Source: Hemicordylus capensis (Eukaryota > Chordata > Lepidosauria > Squamata > Cordylidae). Taken from it: a stretch of DNA of 64,000 nt. Position 1 is the stretch's first letter. Each line of letters begins with the position of its first letter. Location of the stretch: contig NC_069658.1 in assembly GCF_027244095.1 (NCBI RefSeq), positions 422,742,687-422,806,686 of the forward strand. Direction: 5' to 3'. The notes beneath the pieces were generated by a model. The model saw only the letters and a program-made list of their open reading frames with translations, was not told where the DNA came from and did not search any database. The translations under genes were made by a program, and so were the position numbers. Below are positions 21,201 through 33,200 of the stretch, piece by piece.

Positions 21201-24200
21201 TAAAATGTGTATGGAATTTTGCACAGCCTTGGGATGTAGCCCTAACACTGGTCAGAATGGGTAGTTGCACCAGAAGTACTTTCACAGTTGTTGGGAGAGC
21301 CGGTCTTGTGTTAACAAGCATAGATTGTCCCCTCTGTTAAGCAGGATCCACCCTGGTTTGCATTTGAATGGGAGACTACATGTGAGCACTGTCTTCTCCT
21401 TAGGGAATGAGGCCGCTCTGAGAAGAACATTTGCATGCAGAAAGTTCCAAGTTCCCTCCCTGGCATCTCCAAGATAGGACTAAGAGAGACTCCTGCCTGC
21501 AACTTGGATAAGCCGATGCCAGTCTGTGTAGACAATATTAAGCTAGTTGGCCCAATGGCCTGACTTGATATATATAATGTATACTGGGATCAAGAAAACA
21601 GGAAACAATAAAATCCCCACCATACTATGCACAAACCATACAATAAAGAGCATGCAACAAGTTGGTCTCATATAATTTTATAATCTTCTTCACTTTGAGC
21701 CCTACCACCCATTGAGGTCATCTGAGGAGGTCCATCTCCAGTTACCACCAACTCGTTTGGTGGCTACACAGAGACGGGCCTTCTCGGTCGCTGTCCCGAG
21801 ATTGTGGAATGCGCTCCCTGCTGAGATACGATCCTCCCCATCTCTGGCAATTTTCAAAAAACACCTGAAAACCCATCTTTTTGCCCAAGCTGTCTCAGCT
21901 TCCTAATTTTTTTTTTAGATTTTAATCTCTGGTTTATTTTTAAATTGTTAAATTGTTTTAAGTTTTTGTTTTGTTTATTGCATATGTTTTAAACTTGTTT
22001 TATGCTATTGTTAACTGCCCAGAGACGAAAGTTTGGGGCAGTGTACAAATTTGATTAAATAAATAAATGAATAAATGAATAATAAATTAAATAATCGAAG
22101 ATATTCTCAACCTAAGATAAAACAAAAGATAACAATTGGAAATAACATAGATGAAATTAAATATATTGCACTGAAAGAAAGTTTAAGTCCATTGTGTGGA
22201 AAGTAATATAGTCTGTTGTGAGCAAGTCCAGAAATCCACAATGGTTACCCAGTGACCTCTGTTTCGATGTTAGTCTTTGTCAGGTGGAGAACAGCCTTTG
22301 AAAAGTGATAACACTGGTTCAAATGCTTCAAAATCTAAGAAATATAAAACTCTGTTATTATAATGTGTACAGCCACCTATATAACTTCTAGAAAATTCAC
22401 TAAGAGAACCAAGCTCAAATAAGGTACCTTCTTCCTACCTCTCTATCTCTATATACACACAGACACATTCATACTCAGGATGGGAGGTAAACCTTGAGGA
22501 TGAAACGTAATAGACTCCCACGAGCAGGAGAAAGGAAAGGGGTGCTCACTATAATTTCCTGTCCGAGCTGAAGTGCAGGGAAGCTGGATCTCAGGTGACG
22601 AGCACTGGGGTGTGATGAAAGGCCAAAAAAGGGGTAACAATTTCTAGAATGAATCCCAAAGATTGTATGCCTTGAGAGGAGTCTGGGATAAAATTTCTGG
22701 TAATTTTGAAGTAATGAAAGAAACCTTTTCTTTTTCTTTTCTTTTTTTGCGGGGTGGGCCAGTTTAATGTTATTTACGTTTTGTTACAAATGGACTGCAA
22801 TCAGCTGAACTCCAAGGAGACCAGCATCTCTATAAGCCAGTTTCTTCTATTTTCAACATTAACTTTTTGCCTTCTTGTCAAACTGTCAAAAACTGTTTAA
22901 GAGAAGCAAGCGAAAAGTTAATGTTGAAAAGTGGGGGGGGGGAAACCTGGCTTACATACAGTGCAGTGCCTCACCAATTGAAGAGTGAGGCAAACATGTT
23001 CATTCCATGCATCCCCAAAGCACATCCTCACTTCTACCAAGCTCATAGACACTCTGTCACTACTAATGATGGTGTCATTGCCAGTGATAAGCCTCCCATT
23101 ATTTCCAATGGAAAGCTTGTCGCTACAGTGATGATGCAGTTCTTAGGTGCCATGCAAGCTCTATGAGCTTTGTATTTATTTATTTCTTCTTCATGGTCTC
23201 TGTATATCTCACATTAGTGATGTGCATGGTCCGGAGAAGTCCGGACCGGCACCGAAGGGGGGCCTTGTTTTTAGGGCGGGGAGGGCTTGCTTAGCCTTCC
23301 CGCCTCCTTGCCCCCGCCAGCGCCCGTATTTAACAGTATAGGGGCGCTGGAAACCAGCTGCCCCCCCCCCGCCGCCGCCGCGGCGGCGAAATAACCCCCA
23401 AAGCCAGCCAGCCAGCCCTCCCTCCCAGCTAGCTGCCCGCCCGCCCGCCCACCCACCCACCCGCTCGCTCACCCGCTCACTGGATAAGAAACGAGAGGAG
23501 CTCCGGCACAGAGCTCCTCTCGTTCGGAAGGCCTCCTGCAGAATGGCGGCTTGCGCACGCGCGCATGCGTGCACCGCAAAGCACGCCGTTCTCCGGAGGC
23601 CCGGTCTACCCGCCGGGAAAGGGCCGGGTAGACCGGGCCTCCGATCGCTGAGTAGACCGGGCCTCCGATCGCCGGAGGCCCGGTCTACACAGCGATCGGA
23701 GGCCCGGTCTACCCGGCCCTTTCCCGGCGGGTAGACCGGGCCTCCGATCGCTGGGTAGACCGGGCCTCCGGCGATCGGAGGCCCGGTCTACTCAGCGATC
23801 GGAGGCCCGGTCTACCCAGCCCTTTCCCGGCGGGTAGACCGGGTCTCCAGAGAACGGCGTGCTTTGCGGCGCGCGCATGCACGCGCGCGCAAGCCACCAT
23901 TCTGCAGGAGGCCTTCCGAACGAGAGGAGCTCTGTGCCGGAGCTCCTCTCGTTTCTTATCCAGTGAGCGGGTGAGCGAGCGGGTGGGTGGGTGTGCGGGC
24001 GGGCAGCTAGCTGGGAGGGAGGGAGGGCTGGCTGGCTGGCTTTGGGGGTTATTTCGCCGCCGCGGCGGCGGCAGGGGGGGCGGCTGGTTTCCAGCGCCCC
24101 TATACTGTTCAATACGGGCGCTGGCGGGGGCAAGGAGGCGGGAGGGCTAAGCAAGCCCTCCCGCCCTTAAAGGCATACCCCCCACCCGGACCCGGACCAG

Positions 24201-27200
24201 GCAGGGCCGGACCGGTCCGGCAGTTCGGCCATTCTTTGGAATGGCCGCCGGACCGGTTCGGGCACACCGCTATCTCACATACGGGGTTTATACCATCGCA
24301 GAGACCAGTCCCTGAACCTTCCAAAGGTTTTTGTATCCACTCTGTGGCTGTCCCGCTTTACCTCTTCAGTTTTTCGTTGACTACTGAAGAGTTTAGACTG
24401 CTCAAAACCTTTCAAAAAGGAAAAAAAGGATAGAATTAGTATTTCTTGGAGAGAAGTGCCTATTTTTATTTCATCCCATTTATTCTGTCTTTCTTTGCTC
24501 TTGTTTTCTCTAGTTAGAATATCATTTTTATTTCCATTGGCAATCTACCCCCTCCTTCCCCTCCTCAATCCCAGTTTATGGCTAGTAAAACTTCCTTTAA
24601 ACGCTGTATTGCCTGCATAGTTAAATTGCCAATCTCAGACGAACACTCAAAGTTTATCATGCTTGGGGAAAGGACACGAGGTCAAAACTTGCCTTATCTG
24701 CCAAGGCTTTACACGCCAAGCCTGCCGTAATCACGCCACGTGACTGAGTACCCTACATTGGGAATGGGTGCTCTTAGCACAGTCCATCCTACCCACAGGG
24801 ATCACCAGTACAGCACCATTATTGCCCACAGGGACAGCCAGTACAGCTTCCCCAAATATGGCATCAGACTCTGCTACATTCCTAACACTTCTGTGGCCTC
24901 CAAGACTGTCTTTGAATTCCCTCAGCTGGTTTATGCCTCTGTTCCCAACACAATAGTGACCCAACCGCCCTTGCTGCTTCAGTTACCCTTGGCTCCTGTT
25001 GCAACTGCTAAGGGCAGTCAGACCAAAATTAAAATAAAAACAAAGCTGGCCAAAAGGAAGCGACCACTCTTGACTGCTGCTGGCCCTGAGCCCATAAAGA
25101 AAAAGCACACAAATGCCATATCCAAACCTGCGGAGACCTCAAATCTCCCTCCTCCACCACCCATCCTGGAGCCAATGCCAGAAACCAGCGCCTGCATCTG
25201 ACAAGCCTCTTGATCCACCTGATTTTGATCCCAACCTCAATTGCTACTCCTACAGTGGGGATGAGGAGTTCCCACTGTCACCTCTGGGCTGTGAATTATC
25301 CCCGATGAGGAGCATGGGGATCACCACCATCAAGATCTATGTTCCTGTTGGTGCTACAGGACCTACATTCACCCCTTAGATCCTTGTAATTATCAATGTT
25401 ACCACTGGGAAAGTTGTTCACATGGCTATTCCAGGCACTACACGGAGTGGGATTACACCAGGAATGAGAACTGAAATGAGTGGGAATATGACACTTACTA
25501 CTGTTACTCCTCACCAGCTAGATATCACCCTCGATCCAGAACTAGGTCATTGTAGAGGCATCGCTTTAGATCTCGAAGCTGATCCCACAGCAGATCTCCT
25601 GCCCACCGCTGTAGAGGGTACAGCTGTCATACCCACCCAGACAGAACTGCTCCTGTCCATGCAAAACTGCCCAAGGAACCAGAGCCTCCTAAGATACCTG
25701 GACCTAAAGCTACACCATTGCCACCAGGTGGTTCTGTGCTACCTACCCCAGTCGGGACCTTGTCAGAGCCCATCAATCCAGCTGCTCCTTCTATCCCAAT
25801 AGATCCTAATCTTGACACTGGTGCTTCCACCTCGGAGTACAAGTCAGATGTGGATGCCCAGTCTTTTTTTAAACTTCTTTTTTTAAATGGATGCCCAGTC
25901 TTTACCACTTGAAGTTCCTCTATTATGTCTCCCTGGATCTGTATGTCTCTCTGGATCTGTTGGGAGATGCATTATGTCTCTCTGGATCTTTCGGGAGATG
26001 CATTAGAACCGGACTCAAAATCAGACACTGCATCAGAAGAACTATATGTCTACTTTGAACAAATGGAATGCATAGCAAAGGCCCTTAGTGTTGAGATCCA
26101 GCACCCGATTCCGTATTCAACCTCATTGAAGCGGACACTAAGACTCTACTCCAACTTCCTTTTATCCCTACCATACTGTGCAAAGTATAATATTCAGCTT
26201 CAGTTGAAGTTTCACATAGACCTGTGTGAAGTTTCACACAGACCGGGTGTGCAGAACTGGTTCAATTTGAACTGGCCCGGTTTGACCAGTTCGAGCTTGA
26301 ACCAGACCACCCCCCGCAAAAAGGGCCGGTATGAGTTTGAGTTGAACCACTTTGGCCTGGTTCGAACCAGTTCAGCCCAGTTTGAACCAGTTTGGCCAGG
26401 TCAATCACACATGGGACAAGTCAGCCACATCCTCTCCAATAGACAGACACTTGGACAGCATGTACTGCACACAGCAGAGTGACTGCACATTTCTGTTTAA
26501 ACACTCTGTCCCTAAGTCAGTAGTAGTAGAGATCTCACAGTCTTGGTCATGACAGGAACCCTTATCCACACCAGTGGATTGGGACAGACGGAAACAAGGG
26601 AAGAGGAATTGGGAAGAGGAACTACTCCACAGCAGCTTTACAACTATGCATTGCAAATTATTGAGCTTATATGGCACACTATGCTCACATGATCTTCAAA
26701 AAGCTATCCCCATTCTTCGACCAACTTGCTCAACTTGACCAAAATGAAGCAGCCTGCACCATCCTGAATGAGGGCCAGAAAATCACAAAACAATTGCTCC
26801 GTTCTGCACATCATACTGCAGACTGTGCCTCCCATACCATTTCAGCCTCAATAGACTTACGAAGACATGTATGGCTTAAGTCTACATCTCTGACTCCTGA
26901 AGCAAAATCAAGAATTGTGGACCTACTCTTCAATAGGGAACACCTATCCCAGACTATGGGAAACACCTATATCGGGCAGCAGTGATATAGGAAGATGCTG
27001 AAAAGCATCATCTCATACTGCGTGGGAGATACCCATCCTGTATTCTACCAAAGAAAAACCATAGGGCTCTGTGGTCTCCAGGAGTCAACATCAACTCGAC
27101 AGCACACTTTACTATTTGGTGATAAGACTGATGACACCTTAGAGTGCATGCAGAAATTAAAATCAACAGCTTGCTTGATGACAACTGCTGCTTCTCACCA

Positions 27201-30200
27201 ACCCTACCGCCCAGGGAAGGACTGAAAACAGAACAGGCCCTCTGCAGCTAATAGGCCCTACCTGCTACACTCTATTGCACTAAGCGATATAATTTATTAT
27301 GTAAGCCTGCTGTTCAGTCCTCAGCCCAAATATCTACAACATCTAAACTATGCCACTCCACCCATACCAAGAAGATCTGACTACCCCACAAGATTGGCTC
27401 CATATGTACCCCAATGGCAATCTATAACAACCAATTACTGGATTCTTTCCATTGTCCACTATGGCTACCTGATCAAATTCACCAAGCCCTCACCAAGGTC
27501 CGGTCTCTATACTGCTCCACCAACCCCTGCTCTTTTAGAAGAGGTGCAGAACCTTCTTAGGAAGCAGGCCATACACTAAGTCACCCATCTGCTTCTCTTG
27601 GGTTTTTACTGCAAGTACTTCATGGTACCCAAGCGCTATGGCGGTTTGAGACCCATTCTAGACTTCAGGGGTATCAATTGTTTCATCTGCTACCATCACT
27701 TCAGCATGGTCACCATCCAAATGATTCTTGCACTTCTTCCACAAGTTGCATCCCTTGATCTCCAAGGTGCTTACTTCCACATTTCTGTTCATCTCCTACT
27801 ACAAGTATCTCTGCTTCAGAGTAGGGGACCGCATCTGTCAATACACTGTGCTTCCTTTTGGGCTAGTCTCTATGACCGACATCTTTAAAAAACCATGGTG
27901 ATGGTGGCAGCCTCCCTCGTACATCAAGGGGTGCAACTTTCTTCTTTTATCGATGATTGGCTTCTCATTGCCTCCTCAGAGAACTTGCTCAGACTTCACA
28001 TTCACATTACTTTAGACCAAATCCAGAGCTTAGGTCTTCAGATCAGCCACAAGAAATCTCAGCTCCATCCCACAAGACAAATATATTTCATAGGCATCCA
28101 CCTGAATGCCTACCTTTCAGCTGCCTATCTGCCACCCAGCTGTGCTTCAGACATCATGCCTGCTGCGGTTAACCTCTCCTTATCTCACAGGACAACAGCT
28201 TTCCAAGTTTAATGTACTCTTAGCCTCATGGCTTCCACCACTGCCATTCATCTGCATGCCAGAATGTGTACGCAAATTATTCAGGCTTGGTTCCTAGATG
28301 GCTCCTCTCCATTAACAGAAAGTCAAAGAAACTCACGGTCCTGTTTGCAGTCTCCTGAACAGCCCTGTGGTGGATGAACATAGATCATCTGACAACCAGC
28401 TGCCCTTTCACAGCTCCCTTGCCGGATGCCATTCTCACTATGGGCACTTAACTCACTGGCTGGGGCCCCCACTGCGGAGCACACATAACTTCAGGAGCCT
28501 GGTTGGAAGCTGACAAACTCCATCACATAAATTACTTGGAATAGTTGACCATCATTCATGCCCTTAAAAGTTTGCAGAACATCTTGAAGGACAAATATGT
28601 TCTGGTCTTCACAGACAATACCACCACAACTGCCTATAGCAATAAGCAGGGCAGAACAAGATGCACAACGCTTCACCAGTTAACGCTCCGCTTCCGGAAC
28701 CGATGCCTAGCCAATGGCATTTTTCTAAGAGCAGCCCATATACCAGGGAAGGAAAATGCTCTGGCTGAAAAGCAGACAAAAATATCCTTCTCATGAATGA
28801 CGACTACATTTAGATGTTGTCTCCAATCTTTTCCAATGGTGGGGTATGCCAGCCATTGACATGTTCGCAGATGCTCACAACGCCATTGCCAACACTTCTT
28901 CAGTCATGGCACTTTAGGCCGAGGCTCAAAGGGCTAGAGTCTCCTGTCAAACTGATCAGGGGAGTATGTCTGTGCCTTTCCCCCATTTCCCCTAATCCCT
29001 CAAGTCCTTCAAAAAATCCAGACCAACTGTACACATTGCATTCTGGTCACACCTTGGTGACCTTGCCAATACTGTTCATCATGTTAGAGGTTGTTGATTT
29101 TTACCCACAATAGGTAAAACAGCAGAGCACTAAGGAATGAGCACACACTCCAGTTACAGAGTAGGTAGCAGAGGATGGTTTGGATATTACAGCTATTTAG
29201 AGAAAACACATGGAGATCCTTGTATGACTGAACACTAAATATTTATTGGTTAAATACACTTAGATAGGAAAGACCCATATCTAATCTAAAGGACTACATA
29301 ATGGATAGGTAAGGAGAGAGAGAGAGATGTTTCCATCTGCTCTCTAGGAGGAAAGGAAGGATTGTGACTCAGCACAGGAAGTGCTGCAGAGTCAGTTCAG
29401 GGGTCATAGAGTAGGGACAGATAGGGAGACCCTTACTCACTGTCTCTACTCCCAATGCCCCTAGTGGTCATTAGGACAGTTGGTGCAAAAGGTCGATGCA
29501 CTGGAAGTTCATCTCCAGCACCCCTTCCCATCGCCTGTCGCACCTGGTCATGACTCCCATCTTCTCACAAAGCATCTGGAATCTGTCTTTGGATAATGGC
29601 TTGGTTAATCCATCTGCCAGCATCTCTTCTGTGGGGCAGTACCTCAGCTGGACCACCCCTTTTTCTTGCAAGTCCCGAACATAGTGGTACTTTATGGGAA
29701 TATGCTTAGTTCGAGATTTCATCTTCTCTGTTTGGGAAATCTGGATACAACTTTGGTTGACCTTAAACATCACTGTGGGCTTTGGTTCCTCGATGCCAAA
29801 GTCCGATAGTAGTTGGTGTATCCATACTGCTTCCCTGCACACTTCACTTGCTGAAACGTACTCCGCTTCTGTGGATGATTGCTTGACAAGTGACTGCTTG
29901 CAGCTACTCCAAGTTATGGCTCCACCTCCATACAGGAACAGTTGTCCACTTGTGGACTTGCGATCTGTTCTGTCCTTGCTCCAGTCTGTATCCACATATC
30001 CCACGAGTTTGGGACTTCCTGTTATCCGCCCCACCCCCCACAAAAAAGGGTTAGATTGTTTATTTTCCCAGACTCCCAAGTTAGCACCCGCCTGGGACTT
30101 GCCCTTAATCCTCAGTACGCTCACCAGCAAGCCATTTGAACTCATGGCTACAATGGACTTAACGTTTTCTTACCTTTAAAGCAACCTTCTTGATAGAAGT

Positions 30201-33200
30201 AACTTCAGCCTGCTAGGTAACTGAACGAAGAGCTCTCTGTGTGGACTCGCCCTTACTGGTTTTCCACAAGGACAAAGTCTCTCTGACACCAGGCATAACC
30301 TTTTTAACAAAGGTAGTCTCACACTTTCATCTCTCTCAGGAAATCTCTCTGCCTACACTCTTCCCTGCTCCCCAGTCTGTGGAAGAGCATCACTCTCTGG
30401 ATGTCCGCAGGACCTTAGCCTTTTACATCTGTAGGTCAAGAGAGTTCCGAAAAATGGAATGCCTTTTCATTTGTTATGGAGAACCAAAGAAGGGCCTACA
30501 GACTTAGTCTCAGAGACTATCCACCTGGATTTGTTCTACCATCAAACTGAATTACCAAAAAGCCCCTACTTAATTCAGTGCACACCCATTCCTCTTGTCT
30601 GTAGCAAGCTCTGCTGCCTTCCTTGCCAGAATCCCTCTGGATGTGATCTGCAGAGCTGCAACCTGCTCCCACACCACCTTTATCCAGCATTACACATTGG
30701 ATTTGAGGGCAAAGAATGATGTCTCTTTTGGATCCACGATCCTTCGCACATCAACTCAGTGAGGCTGCCACACCTCCACACCTCCAGGTAATCTCTCGCT
30801 ATCGCCCATATGTGTGATATACAGAGACCATGAAGAACAGGTCGCTTACCTTTAACAATGTTTCTTTGAGTGGTGTTCTGTGCATTCACACAACTAGGGA
30901 TGTGCATGAATTGCGATTTGAACAGCGAATCACAGCACATCCCCTGCAGTGGTCCCTCTAATTTTTTTTCATCTCTGTGCAGAATGAGTTTTGTTCTGGG
31001 CAACAGTATCAAGGCAGTGTGCGCACCTGCATTCAGAATGGGGCCTTCCTGATTCAACCTGAGCAGGATCTAAATTGAACTAAGCGGACATCCAAAAACC
31101 TGTGAGCATGCGCATGTGCTCACGCCTTAGAGGGAACAGTGATCCCCTGCACCTTTAACATGGAGGAGAGCAGGTCCATATCTGCTCCTCTACTACTCTC
31201 TGCCACTTCCTATTTGGGGGGCAACACCCCCCCCAGCTGTCATTGCGCACTGACTGTACTCTCCCCCAGCTGCCCCCCCCAGTTGTTCCCCACACACTTG
31301 GCCTCTGCGCATGCCAGCATTGCATGGGGGCAGCTGGAGGAGAGCAGCGCCAGCACACAATAGTATGGGCCTGCTCTCCTCCCTGTTAAAAGGTGTGGGG
31401 GATGTGCTGTGATTCTCTGTTTGAATCGTGATTCATGCACATCTCTATACATGACCTACCCACCTTCCCCATTGCAGCCTATTCTTTCTTCTAGGTACTG
31501 TACTGTGGTGGTGGCTTAACTGAAGAGGTAGAGTGGGGCAGCCAGAGAGTGGGTACAAAAAGGGTGGGCCACCACCAAAAATCTCACTCCTTAAACTCTG
31601 GAAGGTTCCTGGACTGGTCTCTGCGCAGGTGCAAATCCCATATGTGTGATACACAGAAGACCACCTGAAGAAACATTGTAACAGGTAATCAACCTGTTCT
31701 TACTGCATTTATATATCCTGCTCTTCCTCCAAGGAGCCCTCAACAGAAGTGAGGACGTGGTTTGGGGATGTACAGAACACGTGTGTATGCCCATCTCTTG
31801 GATCAGTGGGGTACTGTGCTGAATCTAAGCCACTATCAACGCTATAATAAAACAAAGTTAGTTATGATGCATTCTGGATTTAGTCTTCTCCATCCAGTCT
31901 GAAGCAAATACAGAAAAGACTCACTTACAGAAAGAAAAAAAAAAGCAGGAGGAAAAACTTATTGAATATAATTTTGCCATGTGAAACTTTGTCTAATCAG
32001 TCTCATTTTTTGAGCTATCGCTATCAGCAGTTTCTGCTTCTTATGATCCTTTATTTTTTATCGACTTAAGAAAACTGAATTGCCTGGATTGAGGCAAGGC
32101 TCCCTGCCTTTTCATATGATCATTTATTTCTTCATTTGGTATATTTCCATACATAGACCAATTTTTTTCACATGTTGCTGAAGATGGAATCAAGCAAGAT
32201 TCCTTGGGAGAGTTAAAGCCAGAACACCTTTCCTTGTATAAATATATTTTAGCACCTTTTCTTAAATATCTTATTCATAATTCCAAAAGAAAATATTTCA
32301 TAATCCATCTCTCCCCCGCCCCCGGCCATTTTTGTGGGGCAGGGGGGATGTCCTTCAGGGGAAAACCAGGGGAAAAATGATTTCCCCTTAATTTTTCAAT
32401 TTTTCTCTGGGCCTTCACATCTCTATTCCTGGGTAGGATACTGTAAATTATTGATTGTCTAGAGACACTTCCCATGTAGGACAGTAGAAACATGGGACTC
32501 AAAAGGAGCCATAGAGATAAGCTCATCTGAGTGGTCAAAACTGGTTTCTAAAAGAACTGAATAAAAGGATGGGCTGATCTTGATACTCAAAACTGGTATC
32601 AGGAGGGCATCCTGTTTGCCTTTGGGCTTAGTGGGATCTGGAGGAGATGATTCAATGCATGGGGTCACTGCCTGGAGGAGGAATGTGAAGGAATGCAGAA
32701 CCATCCTGGGAAAATAACAGGCAATGAAGACGTTTGGCTATGAGTCTTGGTAACAGCTAAGAGTGGCTGTGCGAGGCTGTCTGTTTTAGAGGTCAGAGTG
32801 CATTTTGCAGACCCTCAACTAGAGAGGAAGCACCAGACACACCCATGCTTCCTTCTGTACCTGACTTCCTAAGTTACTCTGGTTTCACTGCTGAACACTT
32901 TTATTTCTTGGACTGTAATACACATGCACACAGGTCCAGCCATGCTGACACCTCTTGTAGGGGGTGTACATATAGTCCAAAAATGAAACTCCATCACACA
33001 GTTTTCCACATTTGTGCAATGCGGAAAACTGTGAAAGTGCTGCTAGCACAACCGCCCGTTCTGACCAGCACTGGGGCTGTGTTCCAAATCTGTAGCAGCC
33101 CCAGGACATACAGAGGTGTAATGCTGCACATCATCTGGGCCACTGGATTTACTGTCAAAGTCTACTTAGAATCTAGCCTCATTGAGTTTAGTGGAGTGTA

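Larger units (their letters stand above)
23183..31697 (+). mobile_element. DIRS-type tyrosine-recombinase retroelement fossil, copy A
   Basis: Plus-strand DIRS element. Outer inverted repeats lie at 23183-24390 (split by a hAT element) and about 31465-31697. Parts recognised in order: a gag-like region (about 24580-26200), reverse transcriptase (about 27370-28200), an RNase H region (about 28545-28800, [16 protein letters not shown]), and a tyrosine-recombinase region (about 28900-30720). An internal segment complementary to the outer ends lies near 30805-30894. It carries nested insertions: hAT foldback elements, a SINE and a Ty1/copia piece. It is broken, with well over a dozen breaks, and is the oldest or second-oldest of the three DIRS copies here. 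Confidence 0.8.

Noticed and set aside
20979-21203. Open frames with cysteines around 21 kb that look like a small secreted peptide
   Set aside because: They sit inside a foldback element with mirrored frames on both strands, and there is no signal peptide or splice support.
23209-24324. Several GC-rich open frames of 60-120 codons around 23.2-24.3 kb
   Set aside because: They are reading frames of a foldback transposon; the same peptides appear mirrored in the other arm.
24580-26200. Proline-rich plus-strand frames as a host structural protein
   Set aside because: They lie between DIRS terminal repeats, ahead of reverse-transcriptase and RNase H regions, so they are the gag-like part of a DIRS fossil.
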